A DNA stretch of 64,000 bases, from assembly GCA_032164245.1 (NCBI GenBank), contig JAVMKO010000003.1, positions 90,891,890 to 90,955,889 on the forward strand, read 5' to 3'. How positions within the stretch are numbered: the first letter of the stretch is position 1; each line of letters starts with the position of its first letter. Shown here piece by piece: positions 42,918-56,646 of the stretch. Under the pieces are notes generated by a model. The model was not told the origin of the DNA, searched no databases, and saw only the letters and a program-made list of their open reading frames with translations. The position numbers and the translations under genes are program-made. The stretch comes from Sternotherus odoratus. Taxonomy: Eukaryota > Chordata > Testudines > Kinosternidae.

Positions 42918-45469
42918 ATAGACAGAGGCACCAAGTTATTTGGGTTCAAAACCTTGCTTCTGAAATCCTTTCTTGTCCCCATCTTTCCTGTACTTGAACT
43001 CTAATTAGCTACTCTTCTGACTTGACAAAGTTCACAATCAAAGATTACAAAGGCATTAGTACAGGTCTAGACTTCTGAGTCCTGTAAATGTGCATGGGAG
43101 AGCACACACTTATCACCTTCAGCAGGCAGAAAAGAAGCTTTGTAGATAACTAGTTATAAACAAAACCACTGCGAGATGGGGTTTCATAATGGAAGCTTTG
43201 CCAAATATTTAAAGCTGCTGCTGGCTACTTTTTTGTAGTACTGAAGTAAAGAAATATCCATCTGAATGTGGGAGTATTGTATTAGTCCTTGAACTCCATA
43301 ATATAAATTGAACAATCCAAAACACATATCAAAAACAGTAAAAACTTACTGAGCAAGAAGCAGGAACATGACACAGTAGTGCCTGGCTTGCTTAAGTTCT
43401 GATACGAATATTGAAGAAATTTCAGACATCTGTACATGGAATGGGAACAAGGCAAATGTGCATAAAATTCATATTCAGATTTTCAACCAACTTGCACAAT
43501 GTGACAAGATATATGTAGAATTATTCCACAGTTTTAGATCCTGAAATTGTAGATTAGCTCTCATTCATACTAATGTGGTGTTGTTGCATAACAAAAGAAT
43601 ACATGCAAATTACTGCTTTTCCATATTTTTAAATCTCACCTTTTTGGTACTTACCCAGTTTTGTCCATTTTTGAGTATACCATTTTTGAAAGAACTGGCT
43701 AAATATTCAAGTTAGTGTAACGTAACTTCAGTGACAGTATTGATCCAAGGATTTTCAAATTATTCTTCCTCATAAGTATTGAAGTCATATAGGTCATTCT
43801 TTGGCACAGCTCATTTGGATGCTCACTAAACTGGCAGTTATTTGGAGATCCCAGTGTTTATATGGAGAGCCTCTAGCATGTTAGTGCAGTCTTCTGAAAT
43901 AGAAAACTGAAATTTTGATTACTTCTGACTTTTTCATAGGTAGAAGAATTAGCTTGACTATCCAGATTTTAAAATGTTAGAGCTGTGTCCAGATTGTAGC
44001 TAACTTTACATCAGTTTCATCATGGAGGTGTTTTGTAGTAACACCATGAGGCATATGTTCTAAAATGAGGCATAGATCTAGTTGTTGTTTTTCTATAAAT
44101 GAGCTTTCAGTGTGTAACTACATACAATACGTGGAGCTTTTAAATTTTCTATGAAATTTTGGTTTGATTTCTCCTAAATTTTTAATAAGGATTTGAAATT
44201 TTGGCTTTAGCTGAATTCTTTCCTTGGCAGTCCAACCAATCATTGTAGACTGATATTTCTAAAATAAAATTGTTTATATACACACGATTTCATAGTATTA
44301 TATTCTTAGGTTTAGTTCAGTGTGATCCTTTTTAAAAAATTGAATTTCAAGCCGTTATTCATAAACTCAAGTCTGTTAGCTGTTACCAACAGCTAAACTC
44401 TGTGCTGTTTGTGCTGCTTCTAGCATATAAAGTGTTCTCCTTTAGCAGCTGCACTAATACCCATCTCACATGTCATCCATCTCTTGTGAAAGGCTAAACT
44501 GCCACTTTGTTGTCCTTTTAAAAAAATACATATGTATACAATCTTTATTGTGAAGCATTTAGGGTTGCTACATATGTAACATCCTGACTTAAACCCATAA
44601 AAGCAAGGACATGAACGTTTACGCCCTCTAACATCACATATATTCTATTCCTCCACCTAGAAGTGCACGCCGTACTGTTATCACAACTACCATATTCTAC
44701 AGTTCATGCATTGCAAACTTAATTCTGCTTCCCCCTTAGGGTGTCAGCCTTCCCTCACCCTATTTACCAAACTACCCCTTCCCAGCACTCTACTACAGAT
44801 TTTCACAATTAATAGTTTTAATCCACAACTAATGGGTAGTTTGGTAAAGGGGATATGGACAAGGAAAGAGTGAGGGTGTTGGGGGAACAGTTAAGGTCCT
44901 GGTATGTGGTCTTTGGTGATGCTAAGGTGTATGTGGAAGACTGAGTTTCTGCAAGTGGCTTCACAATCTAGATGGCTTCCACGTACATGTTCAAAATTGC
45001 CACTTGATGTTTTCTAAAGTTTTTGATAAGGAATTTCTTGACCAGGTAGAGTAGGCCAGGATTGCCTGAGAGGAAAACAAAATGTAAAATTTTGGACTGG
45101 TTGGTTTAGTTACCTAGTAGGAGCTGAAGGCAAAGCAACCCTAGCTAGGACTATATTATTTTTCTCTGGGGGTTCCATCAGTTTTCAAGATAGCATCATA
45201 ACTTTCTTAGTTAATCCATATTACCATTGGGTTAAAGACTTCATTTTTTTCCTTTATTTTGATCTCTTCAAGGAGAAACTTCCCTGCTATCCATAACAAG
45301 AGTGCTATTTACAGATATCTGTGAAACTTCTGTTGATTTCATTGGGAGTGGAGTACACTTTTCTGAATACAGCCCTTGGGTAGTGAAGTTTAAAATTGTG
45401 AGCAGAACAGTAACTGTTGCAGAGATTGAGGCTATGTTGGACAGTAGCTGGAGGGCCAACACTCTCACT
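42918..45469. other. Intron-like sequence without recognised features
   Basis: AT-rich. A hairpin-like pair (gtttaccaaactacccct-type near 44,762 and gggtagtttggtaaagg near 44,836) is the only structure noted. Confidence 0.4.
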
Positions 45470-45655
45470 GTGTTGACAAAATTTGGACGACCATGGTACT
45501 TTGCCATTCAGGGAGGTGGTTTTACTGCATTCCTGTAAGTGGATGCATATGTTAGCTGGTGACAAATTTGAACACAGTCACCTGCACAAATAGGTTAACA
45601 CAAGGAATCTTTTGTTGACCTTGCTTTGTAGTGTAGACCAAGCCTAACACTAAAG
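45470..45655. repeat. MITE right-end fragment
   Basis: The motifs ggaggtggttttactgcatt and cctgtaagtggatgcatatg, ending gtagtgtagaccaagccta, match the right half of the gtctacact MITE group. The open frames across this region are repeat-derived. Confidence 0.45.
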
Positions 45656-46324
45656 ATGCTTGGTCCCACCCTTCCCTGCTTCCCCTCTTTCTTCCATTGT
45701 GTACATGTTTGGCTGCTGTTTCTTCACTTTGTGCTTTGTTGCTACTGTTACTGGTAAACATACTTGGGGAAGAGTAGTGTACATGTTAACTTTCCTCAAA
45801 GAACTATATTAGTAATATTATGCTAGTAGATGAGCCAGGAAATGCAACTAATTGTTGGAAAAAAAGCAGTAAAACTGGCTGTAGACACTGCTATCAAATG
45901 CACACAAAGGAAAGAAGAAATGCTCATAGCTGCCAAGTTTAGTATAGCTCCATGTGGGCTATTGTATCCAGATTACTTGAAAATTAGATCATTAGGGTTG
46001 CATATTTGAAAAAATTTAGGTTAAGTTCCATTCACTGCTACAGGTAGTGGCAGGGAAAGAATGTGAAGTTGCAGCTGCTTGATGGGTGCTGAAAAGTGTG
46101 TGGGTAGTAGGAAGCCATGAAACCTGGGTTTGTATTAGTGGCTGTGGACTATCAGAGAGGCTGGTTGGGTGGAGTTGTCTTGGGGTAAGGTAGGTTGGGT
46201 TTGTGGACATGTCTGGGTGTAGGTGAGAGTAACTGTAAGCTGTAGGGAGAGGTGGGGTAGCTAAGAGAAGGTATGTCAGCGGCTTGCCCAAAGCTGGAGG
46301 AGACGTTTGGGGTGACATCTGGAG

Positions 46325-47212
46325 CATTGGTTCTCAAAGTGGGGGTTGGGACCCGATTTTGCGGGGGGTTGCGAGCCCCTGCAGCCGGCCCCGACCCCTG
46401 CCGCGGGCTGCTGGCATCCGGCGCCCCCGCGAGCTCAGTCCCGGTCGCGGTAGGCTCCCTTTGTTCCCCCCCCCCCCCCATCCGGCTGGCTCCAGGCACC
46501 CCCGTGAGCCGAGCCTGGTCGCAGCAGGCTCCCGGCGCCCCTGCAAGCCCAGCCCCAGTCGTGGAGGGCTCCTGGCGCCCCCCGGCCAGTTCCAGACGCC
46601 TTGTGAGCCAAGTCCCGCTCACAGTGGGCTCCCGGCTCCCCTCTGGCCCTGGCCGGCTCCCCTCTGGCCCTGGCCGGCTCCAGGCACCTCCATGAGCCAA
46701 GCCCCTGCGAGCTTGGTCCTGGTCGTGGCGGTCTCCCTGCACCCCCCCCCCCCCCCGGGTACAGGCGCCTCCGCGAGCTGAGCCCCAGTCAGGGTGGGCT
46801 CCAGGTGCCTCCCCCCCCCCCGCCCCAGCCAGCTACAGGTGCCTCTGCGAGCTTGAACTCAGTTGCGGCGGGCTCCCCGCGCCCCCCTGACCAGCTCCAG
46901 GCACCCCTTTGAACCGAGCCCAGTTCCGGCAGGCGCCCGGTGCCCTTGTGAGCTCAGGCCGGTTGCGGCGGGCTCCCAGCGCCTCCCCTGGCCCCGGCTG
47001 GCTCCATGTGCCCCGTCTCCAGGCAGCCCCGGGGGGCTGCTGGAACCCCCCACCCCCAGCCTGGCCCCTGCCATGGCAGGCTGCAGGCGTGCCTCCCCCG
47101 CCCCAAAGGGCTGCCAGCAGCCCTCCCCCCAGCCCAACCCCTAAGGGGGGGTCCTGCTTAGAGGCCTGGTGTCTAAAAGGGGTCACCAATACAAAAAGTT
47201 TGAGAACCACTG
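46325..47212. mobile_element. hAT-type element, longer relative of the 26.7-kb copy
   Basis: The ends cattggttctcaaag and gtttgagaaccactg are inverted. The right end also shares aaaaggggtcaccaat and gaggcctggtgtct with the left end of the 26.7-kb copy in inverse orientation. The flanks are near-duplicates (atctggag and ctctggag). The 888-bp interior is an imperfect GC-rich tandem array. Confidence 0.78.
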
Positions 47213-47649
47213 GCTCTGGAGGGAGTGAGAGAAGATGAGTAAGCTGGATAAAAATCTGGGTTGGGTGGTAGAGGGAGAGAATTGTGAACAGCTGGCTTTG
47301 TACTGGAAACCCAGGAAGCTAACTGGGGGAAACTAGGTGTATTGGGGTATCCATGGGAGAACTGGGAGCAGCTAGTTTGTGGAGGATGTCCTGGAAAAGA
47401 TGAGGGCCACTGGATGGATGGGAGGAGCTGCATGGGGTCAATGTTGCAGCCTCTTGCCTGCTTCTTTCTGCCTTTCAGATCCAGCAGGGAGCACAGCAGA
47501 GAGCTCACTTGGCTGTCATATCATCGGGTGCTACAGCAGTCTCTGGCAACCCCAAGTTGCAATTGCAGCCCATATCTGTGGCCTAACTGGATGTATGGGC
47601 TGCAGGAATGTATAAATTATTTTTGCAGATTGCAGCTTGGATGCGGATA

Positions 47650-47905
47650 CAAATTCTTGTATCCGCACAGGGCTCTGTGCATGAAGTGCATAGGAATACC
47701 TCATGCTCCCTGATTAGAGATAACAAGCTGGTTCAGCCTGATTGGACTAAACTTGTTATCTCTAATCTGGTTCTTGCCTTCTTATTTATACCTGCCCCTG
47801 GACACTTCCACTGCATGCATCCGACGAAGTGGGTATTAGCCCACGAAAGCTTATGCTTCAATACTTTAGTTAGTCTTTAAGGTGCCACAAGACTCTTTGT
47901 CACTT
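47650..47905 (+). repeat. Retroposed repeat, family 2, non-foldback fragment
   Basis: The segment tgcatccgacgaagtgggta, ttagcccacgaaagcttatg and ctttaaggtgccacaagact matches the arms of copy 1. It also holds a perfect 16-bp inverted repeat gattagagataacaag (47,712-47,727) and its complement (47,752-47,767). Confidence 0.62.
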
Positions 47906-49595
47906 CCTCCATGGTAGTGTCACAAGAGAAGTATTCCACTTGGCAAGTCTGAATGCAGAAAAACATTTTTTCCCCCTTTATCTTATTTCAATTGTAGTAA
48001 TCTTAATTGTGACTTGTAACAGTAATACAAAATTTGAGCAGGAAATGTAATTTTTGTCCCTTTTTTATAAGGCTCTTCATATTTAATCTAATTTCTAAAA
48101 TTAAGGTTTTAATAGGAATATTGAAACATCTTTATTGTGTCCAAGCAAATCAACAATCCAGCATGTCTCAGAGGAATATATTTTCTGTGTTGTCAGTAAT
48201 AGAAAGGTCTTATTGGGTCAGATTGAAAGTACAGAGAACTTTGAAGCTAAGTTACTTAGATGCAGCTGAGGTCTAAAGCCAGAGATACAGATTCCATTAC
48301 TGTTTGTTGCTGTGGGGTTATGAGAAGTATATTGTTTTATTGCCAAGCTCTGTGTGTTCCCCGACTCATCCTCTTGAAATATTTAAAAGCCTGCTGTTAA
48401 TAACTGTTTTATACTCCTCTCAGGAGTGTGCTGTATGCTTTGTTCAGAGTTTTCCGGGCACCATTTTCACAAAAGGATGATTGACTGAATTACTCTGAAG
48501 TCTTAGACTGGTGAATATGTAGTAAAAGAGCTGTATGGTATTAGATTTAAAGATTTGTAGTTAAGAGTTGTTACTGTTCAGTTTTAAATAATGCTCTGCA
48601 AAAAGAGATTATTTTTTCAAACTCACATTTTTTGAGTTATATAAATTTGAAGCTTATAGCTATTGTAATATTTAAATCTGTTATCCTGATTGAAATATCC
48701 TTTTTTAAATCTAAACAGATCAGCGCTTCAATTCATGCCTTTTACTGGTGGTTCTGAGAAGTTTAGTTTTCAGTGTCTGAGAAATAATATTTTGTTTACT
48801 TTTTATTGATTGTTTTCACAGAATAAATCAACTGGAAGTCTGTTTATATTTCATCACTTTATGATGTATCAGGCTGTTATCTGGGGACTTTGCCAATAGT
48901 TTTTACAAGGTTCACTGCCAATTAATTCTTTTATTTATTTAAATTTTTTGGCACAACTGGGCAGGAAGACTTACTGTATCGTTTATATCTCCAGGAGCAT
49001 GAAAGTCTTTAAAGTCACTGTTCAAAGCAGTGTTTGTGAGGGTTATTAGTAAGTTCTGATTGTCCTGCATTGCAACAAAGTATTTAATTTATAAGTGAAC
49101 AACAGTGGTTTTTCTATGACCAGGCTAAGTCATAAGGTCTCTCTATTTCTGATGCTCTTATTGATCACTCTGTTTTTCCCTTTACTTCTGTTGTCCTGTA
49201 CTTTAAACTCATTTTACTCATCAGTCTCTGAATATTCCTTCAGTCTTTGGAGCAGTTTTCCTTCTCCTGCTGTTTGTGATCTCCAGAGTTCTGAGGTGCC
49301 ACTTTTCCTACTGCGTTATATCATTGGTGACCATATTGTTCATACAATCTCAACTTCCAGTGCCAGTTGTTTATCTTTCTTTCACTTTCCAGTCTGACAT
49401 CTAACTTTTTAGCTCTATTCTGGATCCACTGCCAGCTCCTGAACTCTTTTGCTACTGACAGTACCATCTCCTTGTTTCTTAGGCTTGCAACCTCCAAAGT
49501 AATTTTAAACTCTTATTTCCCCAAGCAAGGCAGATGCTTGTAGCTTTTCCACAACATTTCAAAAGACAGTTTTCAAATATTTTTACTTTAAGATT
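47906..49595. other. Intron-like sequence without recognised features
   Basis: AT-rich. The 100-codon frame at 49,095-49,397 may contain old LINE sequence, but the match is too weak to assign. Confidence 0.4.
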
Positions 49596-49858
49596 CAGTC
49601 TACACTAGATAGATTCTATTCTGGAGTTAGTCCTGGCAATTATGACTGTTTCTGGTGGATTCTGGGATGTTAACCATCTCTCAGAATGCCCACCAGCTCC
49701 CATAATACTTGGTAACTTTTTCCGCAATCCTGTCATATAGCAGTGGCTTGTGTGAGAGCCTGGTGTTGATGTGATCCAAATGTTTCCAAACACATGGTTT
49801 GTCTTTGTAGCTATGCTGCACTGTGGCAAAAAGCAGTGCATTTGGCTAGTGTAGACTG
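49596..49858. mobile_element. MITE with perfect cagtctacactag ends
   Basis: A 13-bp perfect inverted repeat cagtctacactag bounds 263 bp. No target duplication is obvious. Confidence 0.68.
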
Positions 49859-51049
49859 AGTTTAAAAGTCCAAACAGTTTTTGCTGATGTTGTGGAGTAC
49901 TACCTGTCAGACTTGGTGACTATGTGTGTACTTGAGGGGGGAGAGTTCTACTGCATTTATCATCTTTTTGTGTGTGTGGGGGGAGGGGGGGGTGTAGCCT
50001 CTGCTTTATGCATTACAGAGTCACTACTCATTCCACCAGGTACATTTAATTTGGAACATCCTTTCTAAAAGACGGTATGGGTTAGTGAATGAGACTTGGG
50101 GGTCTGCTGAATTAAAGATCTGGGTTCTATTTCCAGCTCTGCCTGATTTGACCTTAGCTGCTAACCTTTACTCCTTTACCTTTTAAAAGAGGCCCTCATT
50201 TCCTGAGCCAGCCCCAAAATCCACATAGCCTAGCTTCCCAAACTGACAGATCAATAAGGCTATGCTTTCCAAAAGCACTTGATCTGCTTGGCACAGATGC
50301 TGGTTTCTTATGCATCATAAAGAAGGGGGGGAAACTACTATTTCTTGCCCCTTTTGGAATTTAACATAAGAAAATCAGTGACACAGTTTAATCAGACTGA
50401 GATGAGTAGTAAAGCTGGCATTGTGCACTAATAATCATCCATAGTCACTGTTCTTTTTAGCATCCTTACTGATTTTTTTTCAATATTTGTAGCCTTGATA
50501 AATTAGATTTTATTCAAATGGAAGTCTGATGGTTATTGATGTAGAGAGCAGTTATTTGAATTTGAAGAAATTTGCACCCCATTTCTTGATACGTTTGGAT
50601 AAAGAATGCTGAGAGCGCTGAAATAACAAGACTTCCATTCCACCTGACTTTTCTGCTTTTCCCCCTCTTCTTCCATGCCCTCTCCCTCCCTTTTTGGCTT
50701 GTTAGTGTACATATATTTTATTATTGTTAACCGTGCCTTAACATGTTATGTCTGTATAATGTCTGATTTTATACTGTCTGGTCTTGCAGATTTGACGAGT
50801 TGATAAGTTATATAATTGCATAATTTTATTGGTTATCCCTTTGAAATGTGCACTATTTGGCAATATATATAATCTAAGTAATTTATCCTTTGTATTTTTG
50901 TTTATGGAAATTTAATTAAAACATCACAAATGTAGATAACTAGATTAAGGATTTTAAATGAACTTTTTTGTTCTAAACTTTCTATAGAAATCCGTGAATA
51001 AAAATTGACCTTTTTTTTTTTGTAGTAGGAACCAGAGAAGTACATTAAC
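49859..51049. other. Intron-like sequence without recognised features
   Basis: AT-rich, with a short G run at 49,979-49,992. Nothing else is supported. Confidence 0.4.
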
Positions 51050-51430
51050 TAGCGTGTCAGACAATTAAAAATTGTGATTAATTGTGAAAAGTTTCGATTT
51101 CAGTTTTAATTGCACTGTTAAACAGTAGCAGACTACCATTGATTTAAATATTTTTTGTTTTTTCTACATTTTTAAATATATTGATTTCAGTTACAGCACA
51201 GAATACAAAGTATACAGTGCCCACTTTATATTAATTTTAGTACAAATATTTGCACTGTAAAAAAGATAAAAGAAATAGTATTTTTCAATTCACCTCTTAC
51301 AAATACTGTAGTGTAATCTTTTTAGAATTAAAGTGCCACTTACAAATATGGAATTATATATTTACATAGGCGCACTCAAAAATAAGTGTAAACTTTATAT
51401 ATAACTAGCAAACACACAATACACAGAGCT
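51050..51430 (+). mobile_element. Fragment of the same hAT family (terminal arm)
   Basis: The start gtgtcagacaattaaaaatt then gtgattaatt, plus cagttacagcacagaataca and tttgcactgtaaaaaagata, parallel the left arm of the 56.6-kb element. It lacks an intact terminus. Confidence 0.6.
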
Positions 51431-51438
51431 TTGTAGGG

Positions 51439-51724
51439 CAGTGGTCCCCAATCTTGTTTGTTGTCTCCCTTCACTCTGTGCCCCCTGGAAGCTGGAGACA
51501 GGAGAGGTGCCAGGGCTGGGGCTGGGAGCCACAGCCCAGAGACAGGGTTGGAGGCCAGGAGCCAGGGGCTGTGGCTAGGGGTAGGGCCATAGCAGAGTTG
51601 GGACAGAACACAGCTGGGTGGCTCTCCCTCTCTTCCCCCCCACCCCATGGGGAGACTGGCTGAGCCCCCTTGGACATTCCTCTGTGCCCATAGGTGGGCA
51701 TGCCCTGCAGTTTGGGGACCACTG
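51439..51724. mobile_element. hAT-type MITE with cagtggtcccca ends
   Basis: The ends cagtggtccccaa and ttggggaccactg are perfect 13-bp inverted repeats. The flanks ttgtaggg and gtgtaagg match at 6 of 8, consistent with an aged 8-bp duplication. Confidence 0.72.
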
Positions 51725-51767
51725 GTGTAAGGAATTGAAAAAGCTGTTCACTCTTTTAACAATGATA

Positions 51768-52701
51768 CAGGAACTTCTCACTTAGTCACCCCCAGTTAAC
51801 ATTGTTTTGATCTTAAGTTGCTGATAGATTAGGGAATATACTCATTTAAAGTTTTGCAATGCTCCCTTATGAAGTCGTTTGGTAGCAGCCTACTTTGTCC
51901 ACTGCTTGCAGGAAGAGCAGCCCATTGCAGCTTGCTGGTGGGGGCTTGAAACCAGGGTGGACTGGCAGCCCGCCTATCAGCCGCCCGCTCCCCAAAGTTC
52001 CCTGTGCGGCAGCCACCCAGCAAGTTATCAGTTGCCAGCAGGTCAGCTGTCCCTCCACCGACTGCCATGTGCTGCTCCTGCCCTCTGCCTTGGAGCTGCT
52101 CCCAGGATCCTCCTGCTTGCTGTGGGGCAGAGGGGAGGGGGAAAAGGGAGGGACTAATGTCTCCATGTAGAGCAGGATGGGGACATGCACTGAGAGAGAC
52201 CGAGCTTGGGGCAGCAGCTGCTGTCTCAACTTACTGATCCACTTAAAAAGACACTGTGCTTGTGTGAGGTCAACATACTTAAAGGGGCAATGTGCATCTC
52301 TCTCACACATATGCCGTGTCTGTCTTCCATGCTGCCTTTTAGAATGTGATGCTACATTAATGTGTTAATCCTTGAGGGCTCAGCCAAAAGCTAGTTCATC
52401 ATTTATCAGTAAGGTATTCCCTGGGGGAAATATCCCACTCTCTAATTTAAACACCTCAACCAAGCTTCACAATCATCATCACAGAGTACAGTATTAAATT
52501 GTTCGTTTAAAATGTATACACTGTGTGTATATAGTTTTGGTTTGGTTTTTTTTGTCTGGTGAAAAAAATTCCCTGGAACCCAACACCCCCCCCCCCCCAT
52601 TTACATTAATTCTTATGGAGAAATTGGACTCACTTAACATCATTTTGCTTAGTCGCATTTTTCAGGAACATAACTACAACGTTAAGCGAGGAGTTCCTGT
52701 G
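51768..52701. mobile_element. TA-flanked DNA transposon with caggaact...agttcctg ends
   Basis: The left end caggaacttctcacttagt and right end gttaagcgaggagttcctg are inverted repeats. The right half keeps the characteristic ttacattaattcttatggag then aacatcattttgcttagtcg stretch of this family. TA lies directly at the left and two bases off at the right. No transposase frame was recognised. Confidence 0.72.
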
Positions 52702-52703
52702 TA

Positions 52704-55248
52704 GCATCGTGTAGTGTGGGTTCACTTTAACTAGTTGTAGGTTTAGAAATATTTAAATCCTTGTAGAGGTTTAGGAGGGTTGATACAGTTATCCTGCCTT
52801 TAAAAATATGAGCTTAATTCTGCATATATGGTATGCTGTAAAGGGGGGGGGGCATTTCGTACGAATACAAATAAATTAAAACTTTGTTCGCCTCTTAACT
52901 TAGTAGATTTCTGAGAGTATTTCTGTCTTTACTCCAAAGGGGACCTTTGTCTTTTTTTAATTTTTTATTATGGTTAGAGAATTTCAGTTCCACTGCAATA
53001 ACTATAAAAATGTAAAGGAAATCTATTCCTAATTCTTAATTTATTTTTCCCAGAGGATTGGCATTTCTCTGCATTATTACCCTTCACTATCTTTTTTTTA
53101 ATATGTCTAACAGCAGTCTTTAGTTTTAACTCAGATTTCCTTAATACTGCAAACTACTGAGTGGTATTTATTTAATTTTATGGGAAATCAACCTATTCTT
53201 TTTAAAATTTAAAATTTGATTGCTACCATTACAATTATGTAGTGTTCCTAGAGAGTCTAAAAATATAATATTCCTATGGCAACTTTAACTCTGCCACATA
53301 ACACATCTTTCATGTCTTGGGGAGTATATTTTAGCATTGAAGCACAGATTCCACAAGCTGCTTGATGTGAGGAGCCCTAATAGATGAAGAACCTGACATC
53401 TGAAATTAAATGTCCGACAAACCAGAAGAGAAAAATCCTATGTTATGCGTGTGTTTAAGTTATAAAACAAATGCCCTTTCCATGATCTGGGTGTCTTTTC
53501 CATAGTTTAGTTTCTCATAAAATGTTATGATTGACTGCTCACCGCTGTCCAACAAATGTACAAAGGTGCACTGGCAGAAAAAAAAATCAAATCAAATCCT
53601 TTCAACCACTTAAATCCTCAGTCTAGCCTCTCCCTAAATGCAAGACTTCCAGCCTGCCTGGAAGGTTAGTCAGTCACCTGCTACCTGAATACATGAAAGA
53701 TGGCCATGTTAAGTTTCCTGTCACCATTTTTAACTTCTGCATTTCCTGACTTTTATTTTAATCATGCAACTTTCAGTATCACAAGAATGTAGTTTTTTAA
53801 TCTAAGAGAATTGAAGTTTTAGTAGTAAAATGTTTGTTTTATTGTATTTTCTTTTTTAAACAGACTGACTTAGGTCATAGAGATGAGTGTTGCACAAACA
53901 AGGGAGGATGAAAATGCATAGTGCAGTGTAATGTCCAGAATAGAAATTCTAGGAAAAATTTTCTTTTAATCCTCAAATTATAACAGTTTTAGGTGGTTTG
54001 TTTCAGTATGTTAAAAACATTAAGTTGATGTCCTTTTAAAATTACAGAATATTTACACTACACTATGCAGTTATGAATTCCAAGGTTTCTTCACATCACC
54101 TTTTTTACATCTTCATTTTCTGTTTGCCCTTATATTGAGGAATTATTTTACATGAGAGAATTATGCTCTGGTAATGTCTTATTGAAACAAATTATCCCAA
54201 CAGCAACTCCTTTTCCTGCCTAGCCCACTAATCAAATATATTTTGTGATGTGTCATAGGAAATGGGATTAATGAAGTTACAAATGTAGCAGATGTCCATG
54301 AAAATGCTTGTGATTTTTTCAATTTTTTACAACTTTCTAAGCCAATCATTTTTTCCCCAAATAATGTAGTGCAGGCCATTTTTGAAGTTTCAAAGTTAAC
54401 CACTTTTGAGTTCTCTGCATAGAGGGAAAGCTGGTCAGAATGAATATGTGGGGAAAGTGTCATGTGGATTGAGGGTGTTGTGGTGTTTAAGACCTTCATA
54501 ATTCAAGGATGACTGCAGTTTGCTTTTAAAAAATTAATCATCAGGCAGATAGTCTCATTCAAAAAGTGAACATTCAATTCTTAATGTGTCAAAATTGGGT
54601 AATACCAAAAAAAAAAAAATCACAATCATAGCTATCCCTGAAGCTACTAGGCTGAAATAAGTATTCCTATATTCCCCTTTTTAGGTGAAAAGGGAGGCAT
54701 GGATAAATTGTGAGAGTCATTGTAGATGTAATAAGTGAATGTATTGTGAATGTACTGGGGAATGATCCTCCTCTCCCCCAGGAGAAACAGTAGGAACAGG
54801 AAAGGAGAGGGCAAAGCCCCAGGGAACAGCAACTAAAGGAGATTAAGCCCCCAGAGGAGATGAAGAGCCGTCAGGTAAAACATATAGAAAAAGCTATTCC
54901 AGAAGCCTTAGAAGAAAAAGTTTGGAGAAATAGTTTAACTTCCTTGCATCCTTCAGTGCTGTTAATGTCCTGTTACTTAAATAAGGCCTTAGATTTGTAC
55001 ACTCTATATATTTTTCTTGATTTTAACTAAAATTGGTTTAGCAACTGATTTAGTTAAATCAGTTCCAAGGACATGTGTGGACTTTATTTTGGTCTGAGTG
55101 CCTCATCAATTGAGCTTAGGTCAGTAAGGAATATCTAATGTACTCTTAAACTGAACAAAGAATGTCCTCACACCAAGAGCCAGTTTAAATCAGTTTAGTA
55201 ACGTTTTACATTTTTAGAGCAGTAATTTTTTGATAAAGAAAGTTAAAG
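52704..55248. other. Intron-like sequence without recognised features
   Basis: AT-rich single-copy-looking sequence with no splice-bounded ORF or repeat termini. Confidence 0.45.
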
Positions 55249-55256
55249 GCTAGATG

Positions 55257-55470
55257 GGTGGTTCTCAAACTTTTGTACTGGTGACCCATTTCACATAGCA
55301 AGCCTCTGAGTGAGACCCCCTTATAAATTAAAAACACTTTTAAATATATTTAACACCATTATAAATGCTGGAGGCCAAGCAGGATTTGGGGCGGAGGTTG
55401 ACAGCTCGTGACCCCAGCGTAATAACCTTGTGACCCCCTGAGGGATCCCAACCCTGGTTTGAGAACCTAG
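55257..55470. mobile_element. Short hAT-type MITE
   Basis: The 214-bp element has ends ggtggttctcaaac and gtttgagaacctag. The flanks gctagatg and gctagata (55,249-55,256 and 55,471-55,478) match at 7 of 8. The AT-rich core differs from the GC-rich 26.7- and 46.3-kb relatives. Confidence 0.8.
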
Positions 55471-55478
55471 GCTAGATA

Positions 55479-56646
55479 GAAATCAAAAACATCTTGCAAG
55501 AAAAGAAATTACAGGTGCATTGCTTTTTATGAAGGAGTTCAGAGGTATAGGAGGAGAGAGAGTGGTAAGAATGAGAATGTACTGATAGGTACTAGAGGGA
55601 TTTTAGGGTAAAGGGACACTAGCATCTGTTTGAATTCAGAGGGAGTAGTGACCTGTGGGAATGATAGCAGGAGCAAAGGAAAGACGGGAGTAGGAGAATA
55701 AGCTGATAAGCAGACCCATATTTCTGTGTGTGGAATTGAATATTAATGTATTGACCAAAGAGGTGTATACAGGTTGAGGCTCGAGGAACAAATACATCTT
55801 GGTTTCATCTGAAATAAAGAGTATTGTTACATTTGCTCTTAATTATATTTATTCATACAGCTTAGCTAGAATTTCATCAGCATGTGGCTTTCTTTTAAAC
55901 ACTGTAACTGAAATTACACTTAGTGGCACTTAAAAAAAAAATATCCAGTCTAAAATTCCCAAGTTAATGAATGGTACAGATTTGTTGCAGTCAGTGAGGA
56001 TGTTCAGTCATTGGTACATGTAAGTTCATTTGTTAACACAGATGCAGGCCTCTATTTTTGGCTTCCTGAAGATGAAAACAATATTTGAATAGCCCAAGGA
56101 AGCCTGACTTATTATAGGGTTAACTTGATCCAGTCATGAGCCCAGAATATTTCTCATGTATGTAATAATATTAATTGATAAACTGTAATGGGTTGTCACT
56201 AACATACTGATCCTGAAAGTATTGCAATTTAAAAAAAAATATTAACTATGAACATATCTTCTTGTCTTTGGAAGTTCACTTTGATTAAAAGCAGAGCAAT
56301 TGTAAAGCACATTGGAGACCTTGTTGGGCACCTTTTCAGTATTTTATTTCTTACCAGTGTTTTGTTTTGTTTTTAAACAGCACTTTGTGGCATTTCCATA
56401 AACTGTGTATTCAAAATATAAACATCAAGATAAAAGAGAAGATGAAACTGTGTGAGAAGCAGACCTGCATTAAACAGTCAGGAAGTCGTAAATTATGTAG
56501 GAAAACATTATGAATGTTTGAAAGACTGAAAAGGATTAAAATCAGAGGGAATAATGATTTTTCAAATATCCATTTCTATGAGGAATCATAAGCAGATTCA
56601 TATTTATTCAATAGAAAATGTTACTATTATATCTTTTTAAATAGAA
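55479..56646. other. Intron-like sequence without recognised features
   Basis: AT-rich sequence upstream of the foldback hAT. No exon is recognised. Confidence 0.45.

Noticed and set aside
45302..45565. Overlapping + and - frames of 78-86 codons
   Set aside because: The right half is a MITE fragment, no splice sites frame them and no domain is seen.
46152..47508. Long frames on both strands including one of 196 codons
   Set aside because: They fall in the GC-rich tandem interior of the 46,325-47,212 hAT element.
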